The position numbers were made by a program, and so were the translations under genes. A DNA stretch of 64,000 nucleotides from Macellibacteroides fermentans. GTDB lineage: Bacteria > Bacteroidota > Bacteroidia > Bacteroidales > Tannerellaceae. This document shows, piece by piece, positions 20,781-30,446 of the stretch (its first letter is position 1; every line of letters begins with the position of its first letter). The stretch spans positions 395,001 through 459,000 of the forward strand of contig NZ_JACCCY010000003.1 in the NCBI RefSeq assembly GCF_013409575.1. Reading direction: 5' to 3'. The notes beneath the pieces were generated by a model. That model did no database searches and was not told where the DNA came from. It saw nothing but the letters and a program-made list of their open reading frames with translations.

Positions 20781-21973
20781 TTACTTTTTTCTGTTTGAAC
20801 CCGGAGGCTGAGGCATAAACGGGCTCTTCTCTCCTGCCGGAGCTACCGTCGCTTCTGCCATGGAAGTAAGACTTACAACAACCTCTTCGCCTTCCTTCAA
20901 ACCATCTGTTACCTCGGTTACACTTCCATTCGTGATTCCTACTGTTACCAATCTGGGGGTTAACACCATCCCCTTCTTCTGCCAGACTAATTTCTTACCG
21001 GCTGTAACAGCAGGCAATTTATCGGCAAGCGTGATTCCCAACGGTTCAAGAAGTGACGCATCCGGAACAAAGCGAAGTGCCTTGGATGGAACTGTAAGAA
21101 TATTTGTACGTTCCAGTGTATAAATTGTAATATTGGCAGTAAGACCGGGTTTCAACTTCAAATCGGGATTCGGAGCATTGATTACCACTTCGTAGGTAAC
21201 GACGTTTGAGGTGGTGGTTGCCTCAAGTCTGACCTGTGTAACCTGCCCTTCAAAAACATCGTTGGGATAGGCATCTACAGTAAATGAAACACGTTGTCCT
21301 TCCTCAACCTGACCTATATCCGCCTCATCTACGTTGGCAATCACCTCCATTTGTGTCAAATCGTTTGCAATCGTAAACAGCGTTGGAGTACTGAACCCAG
21401 CTGCAACAGTCTGCCCCTCTTCCACCGCTCTAGATATAACAACACCGTCAATGGGGATGTGATTGTAGCATAACCCAGATTCCGTTTTACTTTTACTAGA
21501 TCGGCTTTATTCCCTTCGTAGGTATTTTTTGCTTTTTCATAATTGTAGACAGCCGTTTCATAGTCGGTATCGCTAATCAGCTTCTTTTCGTATAACGTTT
21601 TGCTCCGTGCAAAATTCTTCTGCTGATATTCATATTCAGTCTTACTGCTGGCCAAAGCTGATTGCTTACTGGCAAGTTCACTTTGTAAAGTTACTTTATC
21701 CATTTCAGCCAATAGTTGTCCTTTTTTTATCTGGCTGTTAAAATCGACATATATTTTATCGATAATACCCGATACCTGTGTTCCGACTTCGACTACGGTT
21801 ATCGGCTCGACAGTACCCGTAGCCGTAACCATGGTATTGATTGAATTCCGGACTACCTTCCCTGTTTCCAGGGTCATTCTGTCTTTGGTTTTTCCTCCTT
21901 GCAATAAGAAATAAGCACCGATGGCAATAACAGCTACGATCCCTACACCTGTTATGATCCTTTTATTCTTCAT
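20781..21973 (-). pseudogene. MacA-like periplasmic adaptor, frameshifted
   Basis: The adaptor is encoded in two overlapping frames. The first part (start 21973, MKNKRIITGVG, one membrane anchor, then barrel-lipoyl and a coiled-coil hairpin with SELASKQSALASSKTEYEYQQ) runs to GYATITSP. The expected continuation IDGVVISRAVEEGQTV is in the -1 frame and carries the second half to 20781 (beta-barrel and membrane-proximal domains). One base is missing in the run of C at 21453-21456 (minus strand), where ACATCCCCATTGAC should have five C. The rest is intact and the flanking genes are whole. This is either a recent disabling mutation or a sequencing error in a homopolymer. Confidence 0.85.
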
Positions 21974-22112
21974 ATGCCTTGCTATTATATTGTTCTTTAA
22001 TATGGTCAGTCTGCTTTTGAGTTTTTTTAAAAGGGGTAGTATATTGCAGCTACCCCTGTTTAAAAGCCTTTTCACAAAGACTTCAAACAAAAAAGAGAGT
22101 GAAATGAAATAA

Positions 22113-23432
22113 TTAATAATTTATATCAATCGGTTTCTTCTGGTAGAAGTTCAACAGCTGAATACTCAGTATAGACATATACTTGCTCTGCAACACTTCT
22201 TGCTGAGCTGTAAGTAAATTGGTCTTTTCCGTAAGCAGCTCCAATGTATTTTTCATTCCCAGATAAAACTGCTCCTCTGTGAGTTTATAACTTTCTTCAA
22301 CAGATTTAAGTCGTTCAATCGCCGAGGTATACTGATTTTGAGAAGAAATTGCATCCAGGTAGACTCCCTCGACAGTCTTTAACAGCTCCTTTTCAGCATT
22401 TAGGAAGTCAAGCTGACTGCTTTCGTATGCCAACTGGGCCTTTTCGACTGCCGATTTATTTTCGCGGTTGGAAAAAATAGGGATACTCAATGTAACTCCT
22501 ATACTTTGGTTGAATTTGTTCCACATCTGACTTCCGAAGGAGTAATCCGTGCCGGAAAGATGACCGGTTCCTAAACCGGCATTTAGGGATAAAGACGGCA
22601 GGTATCCTGCTTTGGCTTTTTTCTTTTCCAATTCGGCAACGGAAATATTCATACGGCTGCTTTTTATCTGTGGCATCACACTCAGGGAGGTTTGATAAAC
22701 AGTCTGCTTATCGGGAAGGGGACTAAGTACATCTTCCGAACTTAACTGGGGGATCTGTAAAAAAATCTCCTCGTTGATATTTAATTCCAGCAATTGCTTC
22801 AATTGCAGTTTATAATTTTCCAGGTTAGTCTGGGCTACAACAAGCTGGTATTTGTCCGTACTAAGCTGCGATTCCATCTGTGCCATGTCTGTACGCGAAA
22901 TTGAGCCGGCCTTCAGCAATTCGGCAGAACGATCCCGTTGCGCCGCCGAGACTTCAACCGTATTCTCGTTTATCCGGACTGCTTCGTACGCATATAAAAC
23001 CTGTAAATAGGTTTGAGTAATTGCAATCTCAATATCATCTTCACTCTGTTCAATACCCAGTTCCTGCATCTGGGTTTGGAGCTGCTGTTGTTTGATCGCA
23101 GTGGTTCGTTTGCCTCCATCAAAAAGTTTCAGGTTTGCATTCAGGGTATAATTCCCCGAATAAGAGGTATGTGTTGCCACTTCATTTGAAGGATAATTAA
23201 CCAGTCCCTGTGTTACCGATGCTGTAAGAGACGGAAAAAGCTGGGCTTTGGCTGTTTTGGTATCCACTTTAGTCTCTTCAAGCGCGATCTTACTTTTCTT
23301 TACTTGAATATTATGCTCCAATGCATAATCAAGACAGCCTTTGAGTGTCCATTGGGTTGGTTTCTCCTGTGCCTGTGTTCCAAATGGAACACTAATCAAC
23401 AGGGATAAAAGAATAAGCATGTATTGTTTCAT
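22113..23432 (-). CDS. TolC-family outer membrane efflux protein
   Basis: The 439-aa protein has a cleavable signal (MKQYMLILLSLLISVPFGTQAQ) and two copies of the outer-membrane-efflux helical repeat (LDYALEHNIQVKKSKIALEE near 33; AELEKKKAKAGYLPSLSLNAGLG near 270). As a trimer it would form the outer membrane channel of the exporter. It is the first gene of the operon tolC - macA-like - ATPase - permease - kinase - regulator, with a promoter 27 nt upstream. Confidence 0.93.
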   Translation of the reverse strand: MKQYMLILLSLLISVPFGTQAQEKPTQWTLKGCLDYALEHNIQVKKSKIALEETKVDTKTAKAQLFPSLTASVTQGLVNYPSNEVATHTSYSGNYTLNANLKLFDGGKRTTAIKQQQLQTQMQELGIEQSEDDIEIAITQTYLQVLYAYEAVRINENTVEVSAAQRDRSAELLKAGSISRTDMAQMESQLSTDKYQLVVAQTNLENYKLQLKQLLELNINEEIFLQIPQLSSEDVLSPLPDKQTVYQTSLSVMPQIKSSRMNISVAELEKKKAKAGYLPSLSLNAGLGTGHLSGTDYSFGSQMWNKFNQSIGVTLSIPIFSNRENKSAVEKAQLAYESSQLDFLNAEKELLKTVEGVYLDAISSQNQYTSAIERLKSVEESYKLTEEQFYLGMKNTLELLTEKTNLLTAQQEVLQSKYMSILSIQLLNFYQKKPIDINY

Positions 23433-23458
23433 ATTGCTTCTGTATTTTCTTACGGAAG

Positions 23459-23489
23459 CAAAACTACTTTAACAAAAAAGCTCAACCAA
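23459..23489 (-). promoter_or_regulatory. promoter of the exporter operon
   Basis: On the minus strand TTG (23487-23489) is followed after 20 nt by TAGTTTTG (23459-23466), a good fit to the Bacteroidota consensus. It lies downstream of the 3' end of group II intron 2, so the intron is not within this transcript. Confidence 0.6.
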
Positions 23490-23549
23490 TTAAATTATAA
23501 GTAGCGCCCTATTTCATAGACAAACGACCTTTTAATCCCGACAAATCGA

Positions 23550-25460
23550 GTAGGAGGAAAACAAAAGTAGTTTTCTTCCTACTTTTGTTTTCCGACCTCT
23601 CCCACCACCGTACATGCCGTTCGGCATACGGCGGTTCTTTAATTACGATGCAGACGGCGATATAATCTCATTATTTGTGGATAACCTGCTCGGTCTAGAC
23701 TCTCATCTGTAATTGCCCGATGCAGCACCCAGCTGTTGGCTATGTGCCAGTATCCTTTACGGGTATTAGCCCATTGCCAAGCCTGATGTTTGTTTATACC
23801 ACATTTCTGGAGATTATGTGACTTCGTGCTGATTTTCTTCCAACTCTTCCATATATACGTCCTTAGCCTGCGACGATACCAACCATCCGTCTTTTGGATA
23901 AATTGGTTCATGTCTGCTAAACGGTAGTAAGTTAGCCAGCCTCGTACGTATTGTGACAATCGTTGCTTTAGCCATGCATAACCTTTTCCATTGTTTCGTT
24001 TGGTTATTTGTTTGAGCGTGCGTTTGAACTTTTCTTGACTTGTACGGTGGGTGCGTAGACCGCACTTGCCTTTGGACCTTCAGTAGAATGAGTAGCCAAG
24101 GTATTTCATGCCTCGAACATCTCCAATGATGGTCTTTTCCATATTCACTTTAAGGAAGAGTTTCTTCTCTAAATAGGTGGATATACTGTCTCGTACTCGT
24201 TCTGTGGCTCGCTTGCTTTTAACCAAAATCAGACAATCGTCTGCGTAGCGTACAAATGGATGACCTCGGCGAGACAACTCTTTATCAAGCTCATTCAGCA
24301 AGATATTGCTTAGAATCGGGCTTAACGGACCCCCTTGAGGAACTCCCTCCTCGGTTGATTCATACTTATGAGCAACCATTACGCCGGCTTTGAGATAGTG
24401 ATGGATAAGTGAAATTACCCGTCCATCTTTGATTGTCCGTGACAACACCTCTATCAGCTTGCTATGGTTTACTGTATCGAAGAATCGTTCCAAGTCAAGG
24501 TTTATGCAGTAATGATACCCATTGTCTGCATATTCCTGCACCCGCTTCAGCGCATCGTGGGCGCTGCGGTTTGGGCGGAAGCCAAAACTGTTGTCATTGA
24601 ACTCTCGTTCGTATATCGGTATCAACACTTGGCTTATAGCCTGTTGGATGAACCGGTCAACAACCGTAGGGATACCGAGTTGACGTGCCTTGCCGTTGTC
24701 CTTGGGGATATCGACACGACGGACCGGATTGGGCCGGTACTTACCCTTTAGTAGCTGCTCTATCAATTCGTCTTTGTGGAGGTTTAGGTATGGCAACAGT
24801 TCGCTCGTTCCCATCTTATCGACACCTCCGGATCCGTCATTCCCTATTACTTGCCGATAAGATCGATTTAAGTTTTCGGGACTCAGGATAAGTTCCAACA
24901 AATTGGTTGTGCCTATCTGCACTTCCACTAGGTTTTCACCTATTATCCTCATAAAAGTCTGCGCTCCATCATACCCTTCGGATTCCGTCCTATTCATCTG
25001 ATGGCAGCCAACAGATTCTGTTGTTTGCTGCATTGTTTCTTCCATTTGGTAATAATGTAATAATTCCAGTTTAATTAAAGTTCAGTCCTTCACCAGGTTG
25101 TCGATGTTTTTTTCCCTTCCCGGTTACTATGACCTCTGCTGACTTCTCACGGTTCGTTGTTACTGCTCGGATGACCTCGCCCGTGAGATCTCCCCAGTTA
25201 TGGACGTATTCTTTCAATCTTATACCTGCTTGATTTACTCCAAGTGTTCCGAACAGCTATCGGACTTTGTTTTGTATTGCAAACTAATCCACACTCGTGA
25301 GCCTTGGTATCAAGTTTCTGTTCGTCAGGCCAGATCTTTGCCGAAGACTTCCTTCAGATTACACCTCGCGATGAACACCCTTGTCGTTGGCTGGACGCTT
25401 CCCGCTGTTAGGGCGCGTTGGGGACTTACACCCGTTAGAATACGTTCGTGCTGGGCGAAC
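23550..25460 (-). mobile_element. group II intron 2 (reverse transcriptase has a stop codon)
   Basis: The element runs from GTTCGCCCAGCACG at 25460, which fits the group II 5' end (compare GTGCGCCCAG in known introns), to CCTAC at 23550. Domain V is at about 23604-23637 (GAACCGCCG-TATGCC-GAACGGCATGTACGGTGGTG). Domain VI at 23556-23593 is a perfect 15-bp stem GGAAAACAAAAGTAG / CTACTTTTGTTTTCC, with no bulged adenosine near the 3' end. The 5' exon is the T-tract of the terminator after the transglutaminase gene. The boundaries are by consensus; the element is about 1.9 kb. Confidence 0.85.
23639..25045 (-). pseudogene. ltrA: group II intron reverse transcriptase with in-frame stop
   Basis: Read through, the frame codes for about 468 aa: an RT domain (RQLGIPTVVDRFIQQAI, FGFRPNRSAHDAL, catalytic YADD near 264, MKYLGYSFY near 312), then a TGA at 24080-24082. 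It continues in the same frame with RSKGKCGLRTH and the maturase part (QYVRGWLTYYRLADMN, KGYWHIANSWVLHRAI) to 23639. It is a single nonsense codon with no frame change. The truncated 321-aa product keeps the polymerase core but loses the maturase domain, so autonomous splicing and mobility are doubtful. There is no endonuclease domain. Confidence 0.88.
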
Positions 25461-25493
25461 AATAAAAAAGGTGGCCTCACCAAGAGACCACCT
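25461..25493 (-). terminator. terminator of transglutaminase gene, target of intron 2
   Basis: On the minus strand the stem AAGGTGGTCTC / GAGGCCACCTT with a TTGGT loop is followed by TTTTATT and then directly by the intron 5' end. It is a strong Rho-independent terminator 29 bases after the stop codon of the upstream gene. Confidence 0.85.
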
Positions 25494-25521
25494 TCTATCT
25501 AACATTCCATCAAATTATTGA

Positions 25522-28176
25522 CTACAATTTATGTATAACTTTCAGCATTTGTTCTCCCAGTCCAATCGTATATCCCTGCGAAACAAAAACTACCCGGCCG
25601 AATGTATCGGCAATCACAAATATAGGCAACGTATCTGCATTTGGCAGATTCATAGCATTTACAAGCATTTTCGAAATCTTGGCATCTGTATCGACTCCAA
25701 AGGTGATTGTCTTGGGTAAAGTACCGAATTCCTTGGCATCGAAATTTTTCAATTGCTGTTCGTTAGGGAACAATAGAACCATGCTACGCCCCCATGCTTC
25801 ATATTCCTTTGCAAACTGGGCCAGGTCACGCAAAGCATGATTTGTAGGTTCCTGTCTTGCCCCAAGAATAGCTACCACAAAGTATCCCCGGCCGGTTGTT
25901 GACAAGATTGTCTGCTCTTTATCCGAATCTGCCGGACGATAGGAAGCTTCTGCATTAATACTGCCGATAACCTGTACTTCTTCCGTATTCTCCCTCATCT
26001 TAAGATCAATCTGTGTCGTTTTTCCTGCAACAACAGAGAAAAAAGTAACATTTGTAAGCACAGATCCATTGGCCATACGCGTACCTGTAATCAACATATA
26101 ATTTCCTTCATCAAGATTGAGAGGCGTTTTCAGTAAAGCACTCCATGAATTTCCCATTCCCATATCTGCGCTGCCGCTTCGTTCGAAATTTAAAGTCTGC
26201 AGTTTGGCATCCGCTCCCAGCTTTGCAATGGTAAAATGGCTATAGTACTGCGGATCCTGTAATGATTTGATTGCTTTATAGGAAGCTGTTACTTTACCCT
26301 GTTTCGGATTATCCTGCAAATTACCGGTAAAATCTACATCGATCCATTGATTCTGATGATAGTACTGTACTTTTCCTGCAACAGGTTCAATTTGTGCCGG
26401 TATCCCCAGCGAACGGGCCATCGCAACAAAAAATACGTTTCGGGAATCTGTATCGGCTACCCGGGCTTTCCATACACCTAAAGGCATGATTGGAATACGT
26501 TGTGCATTCAATTCATCAGCCAGGCGGATGCTGTCGCTTACCCATTTCACCAATAGTTGAGGGTTCTCTTTCACTGACTGAATGAAAGAACTTTCAAATC
26601 CTGCAGCAAGAACTTTCTTATAAGGTGTAAGAAATTCATTTGCCACACGGGGATTCATAATATAAGTAGCAAATAATGAGGATGAATCAGCAGGCGTATT
26701 GTTCAGATGATCCTTCAATACGTCGGCAGGAGTGTCCCTTAGGTCCTTCGCCGAAATAACTCCCAGTAGTTCAAGAGCCAGCTCACGCTTTTCCTGAGGG
26801 GTTTCAATCAGGAACTGCTCAATCTCTTTCCAGTTACCCCGGCTACCCACTAAATAATCGGCTGTCTTAAGAGGATCTACACCCAACGCTTTGGCCAGTG
26901 AATCGGCCTTTTCGATGGAATAGAATGTCGACACATACGTATTTCTGATCTTATCTTCATCAAGCAGACGTTTTGCATTCGTTTCTTTCTGTTCTTCCGT
27001 TACTGTTGCAGGAATTGCGCCATCCACCGGCGGAACGATATCCATTTCGAAAGTTGTCTGATATCCGGGAGTCTTATCAAGTATAATTGTAATACTTTCC
27101 TCTTTTCCCATCGAAACCTTTCCATATCCAAACTTATTATCTTTCGATGCCCACACAAACAAATCTCCTTTACCAGAAGACAAGAAGCTTTTTCCTTCTT
27201 TATCCGTCTTTTTTGTGGCGACAGAATAAAATTCAGCGTAATTGTATATCTTAAATTCCACATCGGCTCCTTCAACCGGACTTCCGGATGCATCAACTAC
27301 AGTCACATAGGCTTTGGCCGTAGGAGCATAGTTGTCTATCACATTAATTTCGGTATAGTTGGCCGTTACGCTCATTACCTCTTCCGGACCATTGTAACGT
27401 CCGAATGCTTTCGTATGCATCAACATTCCCCGGTAAGCCGGTCCGTTAAACCATCCGAGATCCAGTACCGGTTCCGGTTCGCAGGCACCCATAAAATGCC
27501 ATTTTCCATCCACCCACGCTTCAACCCAGGCATGATTATCATCTGTATGAGCCCAACGGGGAGTATAAACCTGACGGGCCGGTATTCCCACAGCTCTTAA
27601 GGCTGCTACAGTAAATGTGGATTCTTCTCCACAGCGTCCGTAGGCTGTTTTTACCGAAGCCATCGGAGAGCTAGTTCTAGCATCCGAAGGTGTATAAACT
27701 ACCTTTTCGTGGCACCAATGATTCACTTCAAGGATTGCATCGTGCAATGAAAGGTTTTTCACCCGGTCTTTCAGTTCATCATAGAAAACAATCCGGCTTT
27801 CATCCAGCGTTTCATTATTCACACGGATGGGGAGTACGAAATGTCTAAAAATATCTTCGGGGATTGAATCGCCCCAGGGCATTTCCTGCTGAGCCTTAAA
27901 GGTGGAACGTACACTTCGCAGGTACAGATCGCCCTCATAATCCGTAAGGTCTCCGATGGGCATGTAAGCATACAAGAATGTTAGCGCCTCTTTTTCCTTC
28001 AAGCTCAATGATTCGTTAAAAACGGCAAACAGATCTCCATCAGGCAATAGCCTTTGCTTTTCCTGAAAATCTTTTTCAACCTGCGATCGGTAGGCGTCGT
28101 CAGTTATAAAGTGTTTTTCGGAACATCCGGACAGAAGTAATACTGCCACCAGTAACAATAGTTGTATTTTTTGCAT
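25522..28176 (-). CDS. transglutaminase-domain lipoprotein with thioredoxin-like end
   Basis: The 884-aa protein has a lipoprotein signal (LLLSGC, cysteine 18). A transglutaminase-like domain spans about 140-240, with the probable catalytic cysteine at about 182 in YGRCGEES and histidine at about 215 in DDNHAWVEAW. Further segments are an Ig/carboxypeptidase-regulatory-like domain near 285-370 (VTVVDASGSPVEGADVEF), a second region with a transglutaminase-like pattern near 540-640 and a thioredoxin-fold-like C-terminus near 755-884. It probably acts on proteins or peptides at the cell surface or in the periplasm; substrate unknown. It is a single-gene unit with its own terminator. Confidence 0.82.
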   Translation of the reverse strand: MQKIQLLLLVAVLLLSGCSEKHFITDDAYRSQVEKDFQEKQRLLPDGDLFAVFNESLSLKEKEALTFLYAYMPIGDLTDYEGDLYLRSVRSTFKAQQEMPWGDSIPEDIFRHFVLPIRVNNETLDESRIVFYDELKDRVKNLSLHDAILEVNHWCHEKVVYTPSDARTSSPMASVKTAYGRCGEESTFTVAALRAVGIPARQVYTPRWAHTDDNHAWVEAWVDGKWHFMGACEPEPVLDLGWFNGPAYRGMLMHTKAFGRYNGPEEVMSVTANYTEINVIDNYAPTAKAYVTVVDASGSPVEGADVEFKIYNYAEFYSVATKKTDKEGKSFLSSGKGDLFVWASKDNKFGYGKVSMGKEESITIILDKTPGYQTTFEMDIVPPVDGAIPATVTEEQKETNAKRLLDEDKIRNTYVSTFYSIEKADSLAKALGVDPLKTADYLVGSRGNWKEIEQFLIETPQEKRELALELLGVISAKDLRDTPADVLKDHLNNTPADSSSLFATYIMNPRVANEFLTPYKKVLAAGFESSFIQSVKENPQLLVKWVSDSIRLADELNAQRIPIMPLGVWKARVADTDSRNVFFVAMARSLGIPAQIEPVAGKVQYYHQNQWIDVDFTGNLQDNPKQGKVTASYKAIKSLQDPQYYSHFTIAKLGADAKLQTLNFERSGSADMGMGNSWSALLKTPLNLDEGNYMLITGTRMANGSVLTNVTFFSVVAGKTTQIDLKMRENTEEVQVIGSINAEASYRPADSDKEQTILSTTGRGYFVVAILGARQEPTNHALRDLAQFAKEYEAWGRSMVLLFPNEQQLKNFDAKEFGTLPKTITFGVDTDAKISKMLVNAMNLPNADTLPIFVIADTFGRVVFVSQGYTIGLGEQMLKVIHKL

Positions 28177-28230
28177 AGTCTAAATAAATAATTATGAGTG
28201 CCAAAAATAATAAAAACAGCCGAAATAACA

Positions 28231-28264
28231 GAAGCCGCCACAATATAATTCTTGTGGCGGCTTC
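28231..28264. terminator. hairpin after FKBP gene
   Basis: A 13-bp perfect stem GAAGCCGCCACAA / TTGTGGCGGCTTC with an eight-base loop lies 30 nt beyond the FKBP stop codon. It has no strong T-tract on the minus strand, so it is a likely but not certain terminator for the glyS-FKBP unit. Confidence 0.6.
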
Positions 28265-28294
28265 CATATATGTAATAACAAAATTGTCTTCCTG

Positions 28295-28798
28295 TTACAT
28301 TGCTGAAATCTCAACAAGTTCCATTTCAAAAATCAATGTCGAATAAGCCGGAATTTCTCCTTGTCCAGTTTTTCCGTATCCTAATTCCTGCGGAATCCAA
28401 ACCTCCCATTTATCACCCACATGCATATGTTGCAGAGCCACCGTCCATCCCAGGATAGTCTGTCCGGCAACAAGTGTCGTGAAAGGAGAGCCGTCTTCAA
28501 ATAGCTTTTGGTCGAACTTAGTACCATCAACCAGCGATCCTTTGTAGTACACTTTCACCGTACTTGTGTACAAAGGCTGTTTACCAGTTCCTGCTTTTAG
28601 AACTTTATAGTAGATACTGCCTTCCTTTCCCTGAGATTCGATACGGTTATAGCCCGCCTCAAATGCCTTCGCATTAAAAGCCTCTTCGTTCTTGAGCTTC
28701 CAGGCCTCATCAATAACCTCTTCGTTGTCATCACTACATGACGAAGCCGATAAGACAAAGCAGAACATCACAAGAAGTATGTGCCAATATTTTTTCAT
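28295..28798 (-). CDS. FKBP-type peptidyl-prolyl isomerase lipoprotein
   Basis: The 167-aa protein has a lipoprotein signal (LSASSC, cysteine about 21), a short acidic linker and one FKBP domain (about 58-167; VKVYYKGSLVDGTKFD, VIPGW-like TILGWTVALQHM, VWIPQELGYG, STLIFEMELVEI). It should speed proline isomerisation during folding of exported proteins. Its start overlaps the glyS stop by 4 bp (ATGA), so the two are translated from one message, an odd pairing of a periplasmic folding factor with a tRNA synthetase. Confidence 0.93.
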   Translation of the reverse strand: MKKYWHILLVMFCFVLSASSCSDDNEEVIDEAWKLKNEEAFNAKAFEAGYNRIESQGKEGSIYYKVLKAGTGKQPLYTSTVKVYYKGSLVDGTKFDQKLFEDGSPFTTLVAGQTILGWTVALQHMHVGDKWEVWIPQELGYGKTGQGEIPAYSTLIFEMELVEISAM

Positions 28799-30339
28799 TC
28801 GTTTATTTTTTTGAAAAGTGATTTCATATTAACCTTTTCCGAAATAATATCGTGCAGCTTATTGATAGGAACACGTTCCTGCAACATGGTATCACGGAAA
28901 CGGATTGTTACACAATTATCGTTCAACGTATCATGGTCAACCGTAATACAGAAAGGAGTACCTATGGCATCCTGACGACGGTAACGTTTACCGATGGAAT
29001 CTTTTTCATCGTACTGACAACGGAAATCAAACTTCAGATCGTTTATGATTTCGTTGGCCTTTTCAGGAAGTCCATCTTTCTTTACCAATGGCATTACAGC
29101 AAGCTTAACAGGAGCAACCTGAGCTGGCAATTTCAGAACCACACGGGTTTCGCCATTTTCCAAAGTCTCTTCACAATACGAACCGGCCAGAACACTAAGG
29201 AACAGGCGGTCTACCCCAATAGAGGTTTCAATTACATACGGTGTATAGCTCTTATTCAATTCAGGATCGAAATACTGCATTTTCTTGCCTGAAAATTTCT
29301 CATGCTGACTTAAGTCGAAATCTGTACGGCTGTGTATACCTTCCACCTCTTTGAATCCGAAAGGCATTTCAAATTCAATATCTGTAGCGGCATTGGCATA
29401 GTGAGCCAGCTTGTCGTGGTCATGATAACGGTACTTCTGATCACCCAATCCCAACGCTTTGTGCCAGTTCAGACGGGCTTGCTTCCATTTGGCAAACCAA
29501 TCCAGCTCTTCTCCCGGACGAACAAAGAATTGCATCTCCATCTGCTCGAATTCACGCATACGGAAAATGAACTGACGAGCCACAATTTCGTTACGGAATG
29601 CTTTACCGATCTGTGCAATACCAAACGGAATTTTCATACGGCCGGTTTTCTGCACATTCAGGAAATTAACAAAAATACCCTGAGCAGTTTCGGGACGAAG
29701 GTACACCTTCATGGCGCCGTCGGCTGTAGATCCCATTTCGGTAGAAAACATCAGATTGAACTGACGTACATCGGTCCAGTTTCTGGTACCTGATATAGGA
29801 CATACTATTTCGCATTCGATGATAAGATCACGAAGGTCTTCAAAATTGGCATCGTTCAGGTCTTTTGCAAAGCGGGCATGTACTTCATCCCTTTTAGCCT
29901 GGTTTTCAAGCACCCTTGGATTTGTAGCACGGAACTGTGCCTCATCAAACGATTCACCGAAACGTTTGGCCGCTTTGGCAACCTCTTTGTCAATCTTCTC
30001 GTCAAGTTTAGCCAGATAATCTTCAATCAAAACATCTGCGCGATAACGTTTTTTAGAATCCTTGTTATCAATCAAAGGATCGTTAAAGGCATCCACATGG
30101 CCAGAAGCTTTCCAGATAGTAGGATGCATAAAGATAGCAGAATCAATCCCCACAACGTTGTCGTTCAGCAAGGTCATGCTATCCCACCAATATTTCTTCA
30201 GATTGTTTTTAAGTTCAACTCCCATCTGTCCATAATCGTACACTGCCCCTAAGCCGTCGTAGATTTCTGAGGACGGGAATACGAATCCGTATTCTTTACA
30301 GTGCGAAACTAACTTCTTAAATACATCTTCTTGTGCCAT
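28795..30339 (-). CDS. glyS: glycyl-tRNA synthetase (alpha2 type)
   Basis: The 514-aa protein is the single-chain class II GlyRS, not the alpha/beta GlyQ-GlyS type of E. coli. It charges tRNA-Gly with glycine. Landmarks are FVFPSSEIYDGLGAVYDYG at the N-terminus, motif 2 FRNEIVARQFIFRMREFEQMEMQFF near 246-270, motif 3 SIGVDRLFLSVL near 364 and a C-terminal anticodon-binding domain (VAPVKLAVMPLV). It is first in a two-gene unit with the FKBP lipoprotein. Confidence 0.97.
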   Translation of the reverse strand: MAQEDVFKKLVSHCKEYGFVFPSSEIYDGLGAVYDYGQMGVELKNNLKKYWWDSMTLLNDNVVGIDSAIFMHPTIWKASGHVDAFNDPLIDNKDSKKRYRADVLIEDYLAKLDEKIDKEVAKAAKRFGESFDEAQFRATNPRVLENQAKRDEVHARFAKDLNDANFEDLRDLIIECEIVCPISGTRNWTDVRQFNLMFSTEMGSTADGAMKVYLRPETAQGIFVNFLNVQKTGRMKIPFGIAQIGKAFRNEIVARQFIFRMREFEQMEMQFFVRPGEELDWFAKWKQARLNWHKALGLGDQKYRYHDHDKLAHYANAATDIEFEMPFGFKEVEGIHSRTDFDLSQHEKFSGKKMQYFDPELNKSYTPYVIETSIGVDRLFLSVLAGSYCEETLENGETRVVLKLPAQVAPVKLAVMPLVKKDGLPEKANEIINDLKFDFRCQYDEKDSIGKRYRRQDAIGTPFCITVDHDTLNDNCVTIRFRDTMLQERVPINKLHDIISEKVNMKSLFKKINE

Positions 30340-30408
30340 ATTACGCAGTATAAAAATTATTCTAACTTTAAAGCATGCAAAGTAAGTGATTTTTTTCGAT
30401 TATGTTCG

Positions 30409-30416
30409 TATATTTG
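30409..30416 (+). promoter_or_regulatory. -7 box upstream of parC
   Basis: TATATTTG matches TAnnTTTG; no clear TTTG lies at -33. It overlaps the extended reading frame and so argues that parC translation starts at the ATG at 30447 and not at 30402. Confidence 0.45.
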
Positions 30417-30446
30417 CCAAAGCATGAGCTAAATTTAGCATTATAT

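Noticed and set aside
20781-21973. Programmed -1 frameshift to make a full adaptor protein.
   Set aside because: The site ACATCCCCATTG is not a known slippery heptamer and adaptors of this family are not made by frameshifting; a one-base loss is simpler.
25200-25502. A 100-codon plus-strand frame.
   Set aside because: It lies across the 5' domains of group II intron 2 on the opposite strand.
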